From: Sulfurirhabdus sp043759595
Lineage (GTDB): Bacteria > Pseudomonadota > Gammaproteobacteria > Burkholderiales > SMCO01
NCBI GenBank assembly: GCA_043759595.1
Contig: JAYVLG010000042.1
Span: 40,048-104,047 of the forward strand
Direction: 5' to 3'
DNA length: 64,000 bases
Below, piece by piece: positions 1-8,218 of the stretch (positions are counted from its first letter, which is position 1; the number at the start of each line of letters is the position of its first letter). Under the pieces are notes generated by a model. That model saw only the letters and a program-made list of their open reading frames with translations. It did no database searches and had not been told where the DNA came from. Made by a program: the position numbers and the translations under genes.

Positions 1-580
1 TCAAGACCAATACCAAACTCTTATGAGGCCCCGCTATGCAAGAGGCAAAGAATCGCCTTTGACCTGACGCGAAGCGTTTAGCCTAAGTATTCACGCCACT
101 TCTGGCGAAAGAACATACACTTACTTTAGCTCGCGTTGGGCTACCAAGTCCAACGTTCAACTATTTTGAACTTTTGGGTCAGGCCTTACATTTCACGTTT
201 ATGCAAATCACAACTCATCTCAAATGAAAGGCATACCCCTGAGTTTTTTCGAGTTTTTTCTGGATCGCATTTCTCATCACTGCGATATCCTGGATATCCG
301 GTAACGATTCATTTCGATTCAAACAGCGGAAGAAATCAGGCTAAATTACCTTGCAAAAATTGGCCGCTGATTGACAATGTGCGCCGCCGCACAGACTTTT
401 GCGCGCTGGACCGCCATATTGATCACCATGATGTCGCGTTATTTTGGGATCGCATGCATGCGAGACGACGCTTTGCATGAATATGGTGGGGCCTGCCCCT
501 TATCCAGTTTTAAGTCAGCTGCATCAAATATCGCGGTCCGACTCAGCTGGATGGCCATTACTTTTTTATTGGAGATACGA
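1..580. other. Gene-poor leader region, no supported gene
   Basis: I see no convincing gene in this stretch. Short open frames exist on both strands but have no ribosome binding site and no recognisable protein composition. The last 15 bases hold the ribosome binding site (GGAG at 571) for the crystallin-repeat gene that starts at 581. Confidence 0.5.
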
Positions 581-1990
581 ATGAAAGCACTACTGAGAAT
601 CGCGCTAATTTTAGCAGGCTTGACTATTACCGCCCAAGCGACGGCAAAGATCACCTTTTACGAGCAAGAAAGATTTGAAGGCCGCTCTTTTACGACCGAT
701 AAACGTATCGGTCATTTTGAACGCTATGGCTTCAATGATCGCGCATCATCTGCCGTTGTTGTTAGTGAACGCTGGGAGGTATGTGAAGACGCGCGCTTCA
801 ATGGCAAGTGCATGATTTTGCGCCCAGGTAGATATCCATCATTAGCGACAATGGGCTTGAACAATCGAGTTTCATCAGTGCGCGAGGTAAAAAGAAACGC
901 ACGCGTCGATGATCGACGTTACGCGCCCATTCCTGTAGCAACCGGACAAATAACCTTTTACGCACACGAAAGTTTTCAAGGTCAGGCTTTCACCACCGAG
1001 CAGCAGGTCGGTAATTTCCAGCGCCATGGCTTCAATGATCGCGCCTCGTCGGCAGTTGTGTTGGGTGATCGATGGGAAGTGTGTGATGAAGCGCAGTTTA
1101 ACGGTCGGTGTGTCGTGTTGCGCCCAGGTAAGTATCCTTCCTTTTCCGCGATGGGTTTGAATGACCGCGTTTCATCGGTGAGGATTGTAGAAGGAAATGC
1201 GCGCATCGATGATCGACATTACGCGCCCATTCCGGTCGCAGCCTCACAAATCACGTTTTACGAAAATGCCAGCTTTCAAGGTCGGACTTTCACCACAGAG
1301 CAGCAAGTCGGCAATTTCCAGCGTTATGGCTTTAATGATCGCGCCTCGTCAGCGATTGTGTTGGGTGAAAGATGGGAAGTTTGCGACGATGCGTGGTTTC
1401 ATGGTGGTTGTGTCGTGTTGCGCCCCGGTAAATATCCTTCATTTTCCGCGATGGGTTTGAATGACCGCGTTTCATCAGTGCGGATTGTAGAAGGAAATGC
1501 GCGCATCGAGAACAATCGTTATTCACCAGCGCCTGTTCCATTGTATGAAGGCCGTCAGCGCACCCATGAAAAGGTATTTCAGGCGAACGTGACTTCCGTG
1601 CACGCCGTTGTTGGTACACCCGAGAAAAAATGCTGGGTTGAACGTGAACAAATCACACCAGATCGCAGTGACGCAAATATTCCAGGCGCAATTGCCGGTG
1701 CGTTCATTGGCGGCATTCTCGGCCACCAGGTCGGAGGCGGGCACGGTAAGGATATCGCTACTGTCGGTGGTGCTGTCGCGGGCGCTGCGGTAGGCGCGAA
1801 TATTGGTCGCAACGGACAACAAGCAAGCACACAAGATATACAACGTTGCGAAAATGTACCCAACCAGGCGCGTCCTGATTATTGGGATGTCACCTACAAT
1901 TTCCGTGGTCAAGAGCATCGTGTCCAGATGAAGGTACAACCTGGTTCCACGATCAACGTTAACGAACAGGGCGAGCCCGTAGAAGGTTAA
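581..1990 (+). CDS. Exported triple beta/gamma-crystallin repeat protein with glycine-zipper domain
   Basis: A 469-residue exported protein. An N-terminal signal peptide (to about residue 22, ending near TAQATA) is followed by three tandem units of exactly 100 residues starting at I24, I124 and I224. Each has the beta/gamma-crystallin look (ITFYE..F.G..FTT, then WEVC....F.G.C..LRPG.YPS and NDRVSSVR). Units two and three are nearly identical at DNA level. Residues about 364-410 form a glycine-zipper 2TM-like segment (GAIAGAFIGGILG, GGAVAGAAVGANIG), as in Rick_17kDa_Anti/SlyB-type outer-membrane-associated proteins, followed by a short conserved-looking C-terminus. I start at 581 because GGAG lies 6 bases upstream and the signal peptide begins there; a longer open frame upstream has no such support. 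The role is probably structural in the envelope, perhaps Ca2+ binding; this is inference. A strong terminator follows. Confidence 0.85.
   Translation: MKALLRIALILAGLTITAQATAKITFYEQERFEGRSFTTDKRIGHFERYGFNDRASSAVVVSERWEVCEDARFNGKCMILRPGRYPSLATMGLNNRVSSVREVKRNARVDDRRYAPIPVATGQITFYAHESFQGQAFTTEQQVGNFQRHGFNDRASSAVVLGDRWEVCDEAQFNGRCVVLRPGKYPSFSAMGLNDRVSSVRIVEGNARIDDRHYAPIPVAASQITFYENASFQGRTFTTEQQVGNFQRYGFNDRASSAIVLGERWEVCDDAWFHGGCVVLRPGKYPSFSAMGLNDRVSSVRIVEGNARIENNRYSPAPVPLYEGRQRTHEKVFQANVTSVHAVVGTPEKKCWVEREQITPDRSDANIPGAIAGAFIGGILGHQVGGGHGKDIATVGGAVAGAAVGANIGRNGQQASTQDIQRCENVPNQARPDYWDVTYNFRGQEHRVQMKVQPGSTINVNEQGEPVEG
950..1490 (+). repeat. Near-identical 300-bp tandem units inside the crystallin gene
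   Basis: Units two (about 949-1248) and three (about 1249-1548) of the crystallin-repeat gene match almost base for base over long stretches, for example around 1141-1200 against 1441-1500. Unit one (about 649-948) is more diverged. This indicates recent in-frame duplication or gene conversion of a 300-bp module. Confidence 0.85.
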
Positions 1991-2013
1991 TCCATCCACA
2001 AAGATCTGAACAG

Positions 2014-2036
2014 AACAGCCCTTCGGGGCTGTTTTA
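2014..2036 (+). terminator. Rho-independent terminator after the crystallin-repeat gene
   Basis: An 8-bp perfect stem, AACAGCCC paired with GGGCTGTT around a TTCG tetraloop, runs into a short T-tract 24 bases after the stop codon. Confidence 0.85.
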
Positions 2037-2209
2037 CCTTACGTGGTACGGTTGGAAGTGGGGTTCACAAGCTCGCGCAGGCTGAGTTTCCATACATGAC
2101 AATTAACTATATTATTACTGTACGATAGCCAACAATAAGACTTCGTTTACGATGGGTTATTTTTATTCAACCTGGGCGAGCAGAACACAATCCCATTTCC
2201 AAACAACCA

Positions 2210-2671
2210 ATGTCATCAAAAAGCATTACAAACTTTCTTCAAGTTTCTGATGAAATAGCTTCCTCAGGCCAACCATTTGAGGAAGACTTTCGCTTTATCG
2301 CCTCCGCTGGATATAGTTCAGTGATCAACCTGGCGATGCCTGATTCAGATAATGCCATCCCGGAAGAGGGATATATTGTTACCCGACTGGGTATGTCCTA
2401 CCATCATATCCCCGTACCTTTCGAAGCGCCGGAAACCAGCCACCTGATACAATTTTTTGGCCTCATGGAAGCCCTGCAGAGTAAAAAAGTGTGGGTTCAT
2501 TGCGCACTGAATTTCAGAGCATCTGCTTTTCTCTATTTGTACCTACAATGGAAAGGTATGTCCGAGCCTGAAGCGCGGAACGCTTTACTAAAGGATTGGG
2601 AGCCAGATGCAATATGGCGCACTTTTATGAAGCAACCAATTGATGAAATCTCATTGCACGATACTCAGTGA
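2210..2671 (+). CDS. Protein tyrosine phosphatase-like (DUF442/BLH-type) protein
   Basis: A 153-residue cytosolic protein of the small dual-specificity-phosphatase-like family (DUF442, beta-lactamase-hydrolase-like phosphatase). The N-terminus (residues 4-60) has the family pattern of a product-dependent start (ITNFLQVSDEIASSGQP), with GYSSVINLAMP in the first beta-alpha unit. The signature loop reads VHCALNFRAS near residue 98. The canonical phosphatase loop is C-x5-R, but here only four residues separate Cys and Arg. It may therefore be catalytically altered or act as a binding protein. It stands alone and is followed by an unrelated VOC gene 80 bases away. The fold assignment is fairly sure; enzymatic activity is not. 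Confidence 0.7.
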   Translation: MSSKSITNFLQVSDEIASSGQPFEEDFRFIASAGYSSVINLAMPDSDNAIPEEGYIVTRLGMSYHHIPVPFEAPETSHLIQFFGLMEALQSKKVWVHCALNFRASAFLYLYLQWKGMSEPEARNALLKDWEPDAIWRTFMKQPIDEISLHDTQ

Positions 2672-2750
2672 CAATGTCATAATAAACACTCATCCAATAT
2701 TATTGCCCAGGTAATATCATTAGCTTAGGCATATCCTTTGCGAGAAAGCC

Positions 2751-3119
2751 ATGAATTCGCTGAACACCATTGAACTGAAAGCGTTTGTACCCGCCAGTAA
2801 TTTTGAGCTTTCCAAGCAGTTTTATCAGAATGTTGGTTTCACTCTGGCATCCGAATATGATGGCATTGCTTACCTCCGCTTCAACGATGTGAGTTTTCTC
2901 CTTCAAAATTATTATGTTAAAGAACTTGCTGATAATTTCATGATGCACTTGCTGGTAGAAAATGTTGATGCGTGGTGGTCAAAAATTCAAGAAGCCAACA
3001 TTGCAGAGAAATATAACGTAAAGATTTTGCCTATTGAACAACAGCCATGGGGAATGCGCGACTTCGTACTCTATGATCCTTCAGGGGTGTTGTGGCGCAT
3101 TGGTGAAAACACGCATTAA
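2751..3119 (+). CDS. VOC-superfamily (glyoxalase/bleomycin-resistance-like) protein
   Basis: A 122-residue single-domain vicinal-oxygen-chelate protein. It opens with the typical first beta-alpha module (LKAFVPASNFELSKQFYQNVGF), has central strands around residues 40-65 (FNDVSFLLQNYY), and ends with the usual DFVLYDPSGVLWRIGE strand. Such proteins fold as metal-binding dimers that isomerise, cleave or sequester small molecules such as bleomycin- or fosfomycin-like compounds. The residues visible here do not allow a substrate to be named. It is a monocistronic-looking gene in a run of small plus-strand accessory genes. Confidence 0.8.
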   Translation: MNSLNTIELKAFVPASNFELSKQFYQNVGFTLASEYDGIAYLRFNDVSFLLQNYYVKELADNFMMHLLVENVDAWWSKIQEANIAEKYNVKILPIEQQPWGMRDFVLYDPSGVLWRIGENTH

Positions 3120-3128
3120 GCATGCAAA

Positions 3129-3173
3129 AGCATTACACCAACGACCTGCAGGCAACGCGTTTTGTGTAATGCT
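3129..3173. repeat. Inverted repeat (10-bp arms, 25-base loop) between the VOC and NIPSNAP genes
   Basis: AGCATTACAC at 3129-3138 is perfectly complementary to GTGTAATGCT at 3164-3173. No T-tract follows, so it is not a standard intrinsic terminator. It could be a weak terminator, an operator or part of a mobile-element end. Confidence 0.45.
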
Positions 3174-3204
3174 CAGACTGAGTTGCTGAAGAGGAAGAGA
3201 CCTT

Positions 3205-3510
3205 ATGATTACTTGCTATCTGCGATACGTGATTGATCCTTTCAAACTGAAAGAATTTGAGGCCTATGGAAAAATGTGGATTCCTTTGGTAGGAAAGTTC
3301 GGCGGCAAGCACCATGGCTATTTTTTGCCTCACGAAGGGCCAAACAACATTGCGCACGCCTTGTTTTCTTTTCCCTCCCTGGCTGATTATGAAACTTACC
3401 GTGATGCCGCTGCTGATGACGCGGAGTGCCAGGCAGCTATGCGCTACTACCGGGAAACACAGTGCTTTCTGAGTTTTGAACGTTCGTTTACGCGTCCGGT
3501 TTTTGAATGA
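3205..3510 (+). CDS. NIPSNAP family protein
   Basis: A 101-residue ferredoxin-like alpha/beta-barrel dimer protein of the NIPSNAP family. Family features seen: the opening strand CYLRYVIDPFKLKEFEAYGKMW, a central HHGYFLPHEGPNNIAHALFSFPSL segment with YETYRDAAADD, and a C-terminal helix ending LSFERSFTRP. The biochemical role of bacterial NIPSNAP proteins is not established. A purine-rich ribosome binding site (GAAGAGGAAGAG) lies just before the ATG. The gene stands alone between VOC and GNAT genes. Confidence 0.75.
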   Translation: MITCYLRYVIDPFKLKEFEAYGKMWIPLVGKFGGKHHGYFLPHEGPNNIAHALFSFPSLADYETYRDAAADDAECQAAMRYYRETQCFLSFERSFTRPVFE

Positions 3511-3593
3511 AAACGGGAAACATCCCACAAAACGGAACGCGACAAGCGCTTTATATAGTGCCCTTCAATCATGCTTAACTTAAAAGCGGCTCA

Positions 3594-4067
3594 ATGAAAG
3601 ATACCTTCGCCATTTGTGTGGCAGATGAATCGGATGCACAAACCATCTCGGAACTGATTAATAGTGTCGCACATTATTTTCTTGCAGACCCTTCCGGGGC
3701 GGGTGCCGAAGGATTTTTATCGAGCATTAACCAGGTAGCCATAGCGGAATACATCACAAACCCCAGCTTCAGATACGTCATGGGATTTAAAGGTATCAAC
3801 CTGGCTGGGGTAGCGGCATTGCGAGACAATCAACATTTCTATCATCTTTTTGTGCATCCTGATTATCAACGTCAGGGAGTGGCGACTCACCTGCGCCAGC
3901 ACCTCCAGACTACGGCTATTGTCAAAGGCAATCCGGGAAAATTTACAGTCAATTCATCGTTGAATGCCGTTCCGTTTTATACCCGATTCGGGTTTCAGCC
4001 CAATGCTGAACAGCAGATAAAAAATGGCATCCTGTTTCAGCCTATGCAATGGTTAACAGGTAGCTAA
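3594..4067 (+). CDS. GNAT family N-acetyltransferase
   Basis: A 157-residue acetyl-CoA-dependent N-acetyltransferase. The acetyl-CoA pyrophosphate loop is visible as YQRQGVATHL (canonical R/Q-x-x-G-x-G/A) after the strand HFYHLFVHPD around residues 80-90, and the C-terminal part has NSSLNAVPFYTRFGFQP, the usual substrate/CoA-binding end. The substrate is unknown. A plain GNAT gene in a stretch of accessory single genes; no operon partner is evident. Confidence 0.85.
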   Translation: MKDTFAICVADESDAQTISELINSVAHYFLADPSGAGAEGFLSSINQVAIAEYITNPSFRYVMGFKGINLAGVAALRDNQHFYHLFVHPDYQRQGVATHLRQHLQTTAIVKGNPGKFTVNSSLNAVPFYTRFGFQPNAEQQIKNGILFQPMQWLTGS

Positions 4068-4109
4068 AGCAACCGTTACACCCCAAAAGCGAAAGGACCA
4101 TACACTTTA

Positions 4110-4688
4110 ATGAAAGACACAGTGAAACATTTCCCTATCGGGTACCAACAAATACTTGAGGAAACAGTCAAAATTAAATTTGATCAATTGTCAGACCCAT
4201 TGCCGGGGTCACTATTGGCTACACTTTCCGCTTCCAAGCCTAATGGACGATTCCTTGAGCTAGGCACTGGGAGCGGGTTATCTACTGCCTGGATACTTCA
4301 TGGCATGGATGTTCATTCATCCCTTACAACTATAGATAACAACGAGGAACTGGTAGCTATCGCCAACAGGTACCTTGGTAATGACCAACGCGTCAGCTTT
4401 GTTGTTGGCCAAGCTGAAGAACTGATCAATAATACCGAGCCGGAATCCATTGATTTTATTTTTGCTGATACCTGGCCTGGCAAATATCATCATCTGGAAG
4501 AAACATTGGCGTTATTAAAAAGTGGCGGACTCTATATTATTGATGACATGCTGCCACAAGACAACTGGCCTGATGGGCATGCTGATAAAGCCAGCAATCT
4601 TGTTCAATATCTTGAAGCCCGAGATGATTTTTTGATGACCCAAATAGGCTGGTCGACAGGGATCATCATTTGCACTAAAAGGGCTTAA
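4110..4688 (+). CDS. Class I SAM-dependent methyltransferase
   Basis: A 192-residue O-methyltransferase-like protein. Motif I for S-adenosylmethionine is FLELGTGSGLST near residue 50, followed by the acidic ribose-binding strand (TTIDNNEEL), motif II/III (FIFADTWPGKYHHLEETLALLKSGGLYIIDD read as separate elements) and a C-terminal strand. Small proteins of this type methylate catechols, isoprenoid precursors or RNA bases; the acceptor cannot be told from the sequence. It starts 42 bases after the GNAT stop, so cotranscription is possible. Confidence 0.8.
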   Translation: MKDTVKHFPIGYQQILEETVKIKFDQLSDPLPGSLLATLSASKPNGRFLELGTGSGLSTAWILHGMDVHSSLTTIDNNEELVAIANRYLGNDQRVSFVVGQAEELINNTEPESIDFIFADTWPGKYHHLEETLALLKSGGLYIIDDMLPQDNWPDGHADKASNLVQYLEARDDFLMTQIGWSTGIIICTKRA

Positions 4689-4747
4689 AGGTTCATCGTT
4701 TCGGCATGTACTTACTTACACACTAAATTCCTATTTTGAGGTTCATC

Positions 4748-5125
4748 TTGAATGCTGCAACAGGAAATATACGATTAATTCTCCGCCTGGAAGGCCTTGC
4801 CATTCTGGTTGCTTCGACTTTTATGTACCACAAATTTAATTTTGCATGGCCAACCTATTTTTGGTTTTTCCTTTTACCTGATGTGTCTTTTACAGGTTAT
4901 TTGTTTGGCCCACGTGTCGGCGCTATTTCGTACAATCTTGCCCATAGTTATTTCGGCGCAATTGCTTTAACTATTGCGGGCGTAGTAATGGCAAACTCAC
5001 TGGTACTTACTGGTGGGCTTATTTGGTGTTCACATATCGGTTTTGACCGTGCGCTTGGCTATGGATTGAAATATGCGCAGGGATTTAGTTACACCCATTT
5101 GGGTCAGATAGGTAAACAGGTTTAA
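4748..5125 (+). CDS. DUF4260 family membrane protein
   Basis: A 125-residue integral membrane protein of the DUF4260 family: three or four hydrophobic segments (residues about 12-30, 33-50, 65-85, 88-105), with the family-typical elements PDVSFTGYLFGPRVGAISYNLAH and HIGFDRALGYGLKY. I choose the TTG at 4748 because GAGG at 4738-4741 sits 6 bases upstream; an alternative TTG at 4736 would bury that site. The function of the family is not known. Confidence 0.75.
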   Translation: MNAATGNIRLILRLEGLAILVASTFMYHKFNFAWPTYFWFFLLPDVSFTGYLFGPRVGAISYNLAHSYFGAIALTIAGVVMANSLVLTGGLIWCSHIGFDRALGYGLKYAQGFSYTHLGQIGKQV

Positions 5126-5345
5126 CTTACTGAGGCCCTCATGTTAACTATTATCGCGTCTTGCTCCACGCTATCACCAACGGAATTACTATGAGGCTGG
5201 ACAAATGAAAGCTACATAGATCGGCCGAGGATCTTTTTATTAATTTTTACATATTAACATTTGACGATGTCATAATGATGATGCTTGCCGGTGAAAGCGT
5301 TTCACTCGTAATATTCTGCTATTTAGTACTATTCAAGGATTCTGT

Positions 5346-5696
5346 ATGTATTCAGCAACTTTCATTTTTGATAAGAAACAATTCGATGAAAAGTTTTATC
5401 AGCTTGATCTAGAAATTGCGGAAATCGCCAAAAAAACTGTCGGTTACATTGGTGAGGAAGCGTGGGAAAATCCTGATAATGGTCGTATTTCCAATGTATA
5501 TTATTGGGAAACGCTTGATGGTCTTCAAGAATTAATGAAAAACCCTAAACATCAGGAAGCTAAAGCTGCACAGAGTAATTGGCTGAATGGTTACCAAGTC
5601 ATAGTCTCTCAAGTTATACGCGCATATGGTGATGGTATTATTCAACACCCCACATCCGCATTTGTTAATTCCAATCACCCAAACGCTAACACATAA
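5346..5696 (+). CDS. Antibiotic biosynthesis monooxygenase (ABM)-like protein
   Basis: A 116-residue dimeric alpha/beta-barrel (ferredoxin-like) protein of the ABM superfamily. Seen: an opening strand (YSATFIFDKKQFDEKFYQL), the typical YIGEEAWENPDNGRISNVYYW pattern with the W..L..LQELMKNPKHQEAK helix, and the closing strand GYQVIVSQVIRAYGDG. Relatives include heme-degrading and quinone-oxidising monooxygenases and proteins of unknown role; no catalytic residue can be assigned here. A 220-base intergenic region precedes it. Confidence 0.75.
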   Translation: MYSATFIFDKKQFDEKFYQLDLEIAEIAKKTVGYIGEEAWENPDNGRISNVYYWETLDGLQELMKNPKHQEAKAAQSNWLNGYQVIVSQVIRAYGDGIIQHPTSAFVNSNHPNANT

Positions 5697-5744
5697 CCGG
5701 CACGAAATTACAGAACCCATGGTTTCTGCTACGTTAACTATAAA

Positions 5745-6176
5745 ATGAAGAGACTTGCGCTTTTATTCATAGGTATTTATCAACGACATATTTCGCCACA
5801 CAAAGGCTTTACCTGTGCATATAGATCACATACAGGTCTGGCCAGTTGCTCGGCTTTAGGCTTTCGCGCTATTCAACGCTTTGGCGTCTTGGGCGGGATT
5901 GTCATTCTGCGAAAACGACTGGATAAATGTAGCGAAACGCATCACCGTCACCTTGCCACACATCGGGATTGGCACCGACAAGGAGGATTTTGTGACTTGC
6001 CTTGCGATCTGCCATGCGATACTAGTTGTTCAGACGCAGGATGCAATCTGCTATCAAACTGTGGCTCGCCAGGTGATTGCAGGGACTTTTGGTCATCACG
6101 CAAAAAGCGGGGCAAGGAACAATGGGTCCATATAGCACCCAACACCCAGCATAATCGAGCCGCAAAAAAACATTAA
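5745..6176 (+). CDS. YidD-like membrane-insertion factor with Cys-rich C-terminal extension
   Basis: A 143-residue protein. Residues 1-62 match YidD (IGIYQRHISPHKGFTCAYR, then the conserved SCSALGFRAIQRFG turn and the GVLGGIVILRKRLDKC end). YidD assists YidC/Sec-dependent insertion at the inner membrane through an amphipathic N-terminal helix. Canonical YidD is about 70-85 residues and sits in the rpmH-rnpA-yidD-yidC cluster. This copy is elsewhere in the genome and carries an extra 80 residues rich in cysteine (seven Cys around residues 82-111, including CDLPCDLPCD), a plausible metal-binding extension. It may be a second, specialised copy. Confidence 0.75.
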   Translation: MKRLALLFIGIYQRHISPHKGFTCAYRSHTGLASCSALGFRAIQRFGVLGGIVILRKRLDKCSETHHRHLATHRDWHRQGGFCDLPCDLPCDTSCSDAGCNLLSNCGSPGDCRDFWSSRKKRGKEQWVHIAPNTQHNRAAKKH

Positions 6177-6208
6177 TCTTGCGACAAAACCAACCAAGGC
6201 GTACAAGC

Positions 6209-6976
6209 ATGCAAGCTGACAACTTCGAACTTCAAAACTACCTCAACCGAATTGGTTTTTACGGCGATGCACAAGCCGATATTGCCACTGTTACCAATAT
6301 GATGAGGTGTCAGTTATTTTCTGTGCCATTTGAAAATCTGGATGTTCAGGCCGGGAAAGTAGTCTCTCTGGTTCCGGAGGAAATCGTTGACAAGATTCTT
6401 AATCGAAATCGTGGCGGTTACTGTTACGAGGTTAATGGGCTTTTTGCCATGGCGCTGCAAGCATTAGGTATTCCTTACCAGTTTGTTGCTGCACGACCTA
6501 TGTTTTACCCTGTTAAAAGGCCAAAAACGCACATGGCTATTGTGCTGAAACTGGATGGCGAAGAATGGCTGTGTGATTTGGGATTTGGCAGTTATGGCAT
6601 CAGAGCACCTATGCAGCTAAATATCCTGGATGTTAACGTCAAACAGGATTCAGATACATTTATGTTGAGCAAAACAACGGAACACGAATATTTATTAAAA
6701 GCGCTCGTTGAAGGAGAATGGGCCAATCAGTTTGCGTTTGATCTCTCTCCACAAGAGTGGATTGATTTTACCCCTGCCAATTACCTCAATTCCACACACC
6801 CTGATGCTATTTTTGTTAAAAAATTACTGGTTGTCCTTCATAACCCAGCTGGGAGAACCATATATTTCGACAATATACTTAAAACCATCAAAAATGGAAA
6901 AGTGGAAAAATTATCCATTGCGCCAGAAAATCGTGATGCCATTTTGGCCGACAAGTTTAAACTGACTGATTTTTAG
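6209..6976 (+). CDS. nat: Arylamine N-acetyltransferase
   Basis: A 255-residue acetyl-CoA:arylamine N-acetyltransferase, which transfers acetyl groups to aromatic amines and hydrazines through a Cys-His-Asp triad. The catalytic Cys is C72 in RGGYCYEVN, the His lies in KTHMAIVL (about residue 110) and the Asp in LCDLGFGSYG (about 125). The N-terminal FSVPFENLDV motif is also typical. I start at 6209 because AAGG lies about 10 bases upstream and NAT proteins begin about here; an in-frame ATG at 6179 would add ten atypical residues. Length matches the family (about 255-280). Confidence 0.92.
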   Translation: MQADNFELQNYLNRIGFYGDAQADIATVTNMMRCQLFSVPFENLDVQAGKVVSLVPEEIVDKILNRNRGGYCYEVNGLFAMALQALGIPYQFVAARPMFYPVKRPKTHMAIVLKLDGEEWLCDLGFGSYGIRAPMQLNILDVNVKQDSDTFMLSKTTEHEYLLKALVEGEWANQFAFDLSPQEWIDFTPANYLNSTHPDAIFVKKLLVVLHNPAGRTIYFDNILKTIKNGKVEKLSIAPENRDAILADKFKLTDF

Positions 6977-7362
6977 GCGATACAGAACACTATCATGACT
7001 TGACTGTGCAAAAGAATATAGCAGAGCTTGGGGTTACTTTGCCCAGCTCGCAAATAGTCGGCAATGCTGTTTTTGCTGTTTAGCCAAAAATTCTGCTAAG
7101 TGGCTGGCGCTTTCTGGTTTTTGACAATATTTAAAATTCAGGAGCCGCTTAATTAACCGCAGAGGCGCTGAGGCGCGGAGAAAGACAAGGCTTTGTGAGA
7201 GCATACAGCCTCGCCAGATAACAAAGCATCACCGCTTTATGTTAAATGGCACTTCAACTCTGCGCCTCTGCGCCTCCGCGGTGAATATACAACGTTTCGC
7301 AAGCCTCCTGAAAAACACACCAACGTGTTGTTACAGCTGTTCAAAGAAAAATTAGTAAGCAG
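6977..7362. other. Intergenic region holding a dispersed repeat (family A, copy 1)
   Basis: No gene is visible between the convergent arylamine N-acetyltransferase and cyclic-nucleotide-binding genes. Most of the space is a dispersed repeat copy listed separately. Confidence 0.6.
7155..7334. repeat. Dispersed repeat family A, copy 1
   Basis: A roughly 180-bp element. Its left part (ACCGCAGAGGCGCTGAGG) and the segment near 7260-7283 (CTGCGCCTCCGCGGT) form imperfect inverted arms. The stretch GCGGAGAAAGACAA.GCTTTGTGAG follows the left arm, TGGCAC.TCAACT precedes the right arm, and a ...AAACACAC... tail ends it. Related copies lie near 11481-11650 and 41683-41850. It is short, has no coding capacity and looks like a miniature inverted-repeat element. 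Confidence 0.75.
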
Positions 7363-7875
7363 TTACTTATAACCTGCACCATAAAGGTAATGGGAGAATT
7401 GCGCAAAGTCACTGCTGACCCGGCGGAACAGGTTATCCAGACTGATAATGGCCTGCTCTACAATATTGATTGCAATATAAGGCTGCTCTACTTTCATGCG
7501 TTTATACATGGCGCGCGATAATTTGAGCACCTGGGTTTTAGGTGCTTTAGCAACCAGACGAACTGAACGAGGCTGTTTATCAAAGAAAGACATGACGCCA
7601 ACCAGACCACCTGAAGCAGCGCGAACCACTTCACCTTCTTCTCCGCGTTCGTCAAACGTCACTGCGATTTCACCTTTGACCACCAGGTACAATGAATCGC
7701 CCACATCACCAATATCCGACAAAATCTCGCCTTTTTTCAAATCCATTAACGTCAAATAGCCTAACAGTATGTGAATTTCCCCAATTGTCAGGGAATCGCA
7801 TAAATGTTGATGGCTTAGAAACTGTGTTAAGTGAATTTGATCCAGATCAGTGCTTGCGGCCTCTTTCGATGGCAT
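7363..7875 (-). CDS. Cyclic nucleotide-binding domain protein (CRP-like sensor domain without HTH)
   Basis: A 170-residue protein consisting of one cNMP-binding beta-roll (residues about 25-135). The pattern LKKGEILSDIGDVGDSLYLVVKGEIAV and GLVGVMSFFDKQPRSVRLVA correspond to the roll and phosphate-binding cassette; the cassette is degenerate compared with true cAMP sites (canonical GE.al....pRsA). There is no DNA-binding helix-turn-helix, so it is not a full CRP/FNR regulator. It probably acts as a stand-alone sensor or partner protein. The ribosome binding site AGGAAG precedes the ATG. Confidence 0.8.
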   Translation of the reverse strand: MPSKEAASTDLDQIHLTQFLSHQHLCDSLTIGEIHILLGYLTLMDLKKGEILSDIGDVGDSLYLVVKGEIAVTFDERGEEGEVVRAASGGLVGVMSFFDKQPRSVRLVAKAPKTQVLKLSRAMYKRMKVEQPYIAINIVEQAIISLDNLFRRVSSDFAQFSHYLYGAGYK

Positions 7876-8218
7876 GTTTGTTCTTCCTTAGCTAATCACA
7901 AAAGACTATTATATGCGCCGAAACCAACCACAGCAAAACCTTGCAGGCTTTGCACCGCTTTCAGGTTGATTTTCATACATTCTTGCTTCTTATTTTCCAC
8001 TAATTTGCCTTGATAATGTTGCATTTAAAGTTGGTGATATGTCATTTTTATTGTAGATACAGCATTACACTCTCACCCTCGCCTTTGAACCAACCCACAA
8101 CACCCTTGCAATTCAGTTAATTCTTACCCTTGCCGAGCGCACAAAAAAAAACGGCCCGGAGATTACCCGGGCCGCGAAAGGTTTGCCTTACGAATGTTTT
8201 TTTACGTTGCCTCGCCTA
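7876..8218. other. Intergenic region between cNMP-binding gene and SoxB-like gene
   Basis: No gene is visible. It contains the upstream region of the cNMP-binding protein gene (on the right side of that gene) and the terminator of the SoxB-like gene. Confidence 0.6.
8142..8174 (-). terminator. Rho-independent terminator after the SoxB-like gene
   Basis: Stem CGGCCCGG (8152-8159) pairs with CCGGGCCG (8167-8174). Read on the minus strand it is followed by an uninterrupted T-run (A-run at 8143-8151), 45 bases past the gene's stop codon. Confidence 0.9.

Noticed and set aside
136..480. Open frame of 114 codons at the left edge
   Set aside because: No ribosome binding site, no recognisable composition or domain, and overlap with another frame. 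Treated as non-coding.
2751..6976. Reading the first block of small genes as an integron cassette array
   Set aside because: I found no attC-like ends in its intergenic spaces. Only the 39.8 kb and 57.9-60.8 kb regions show any.
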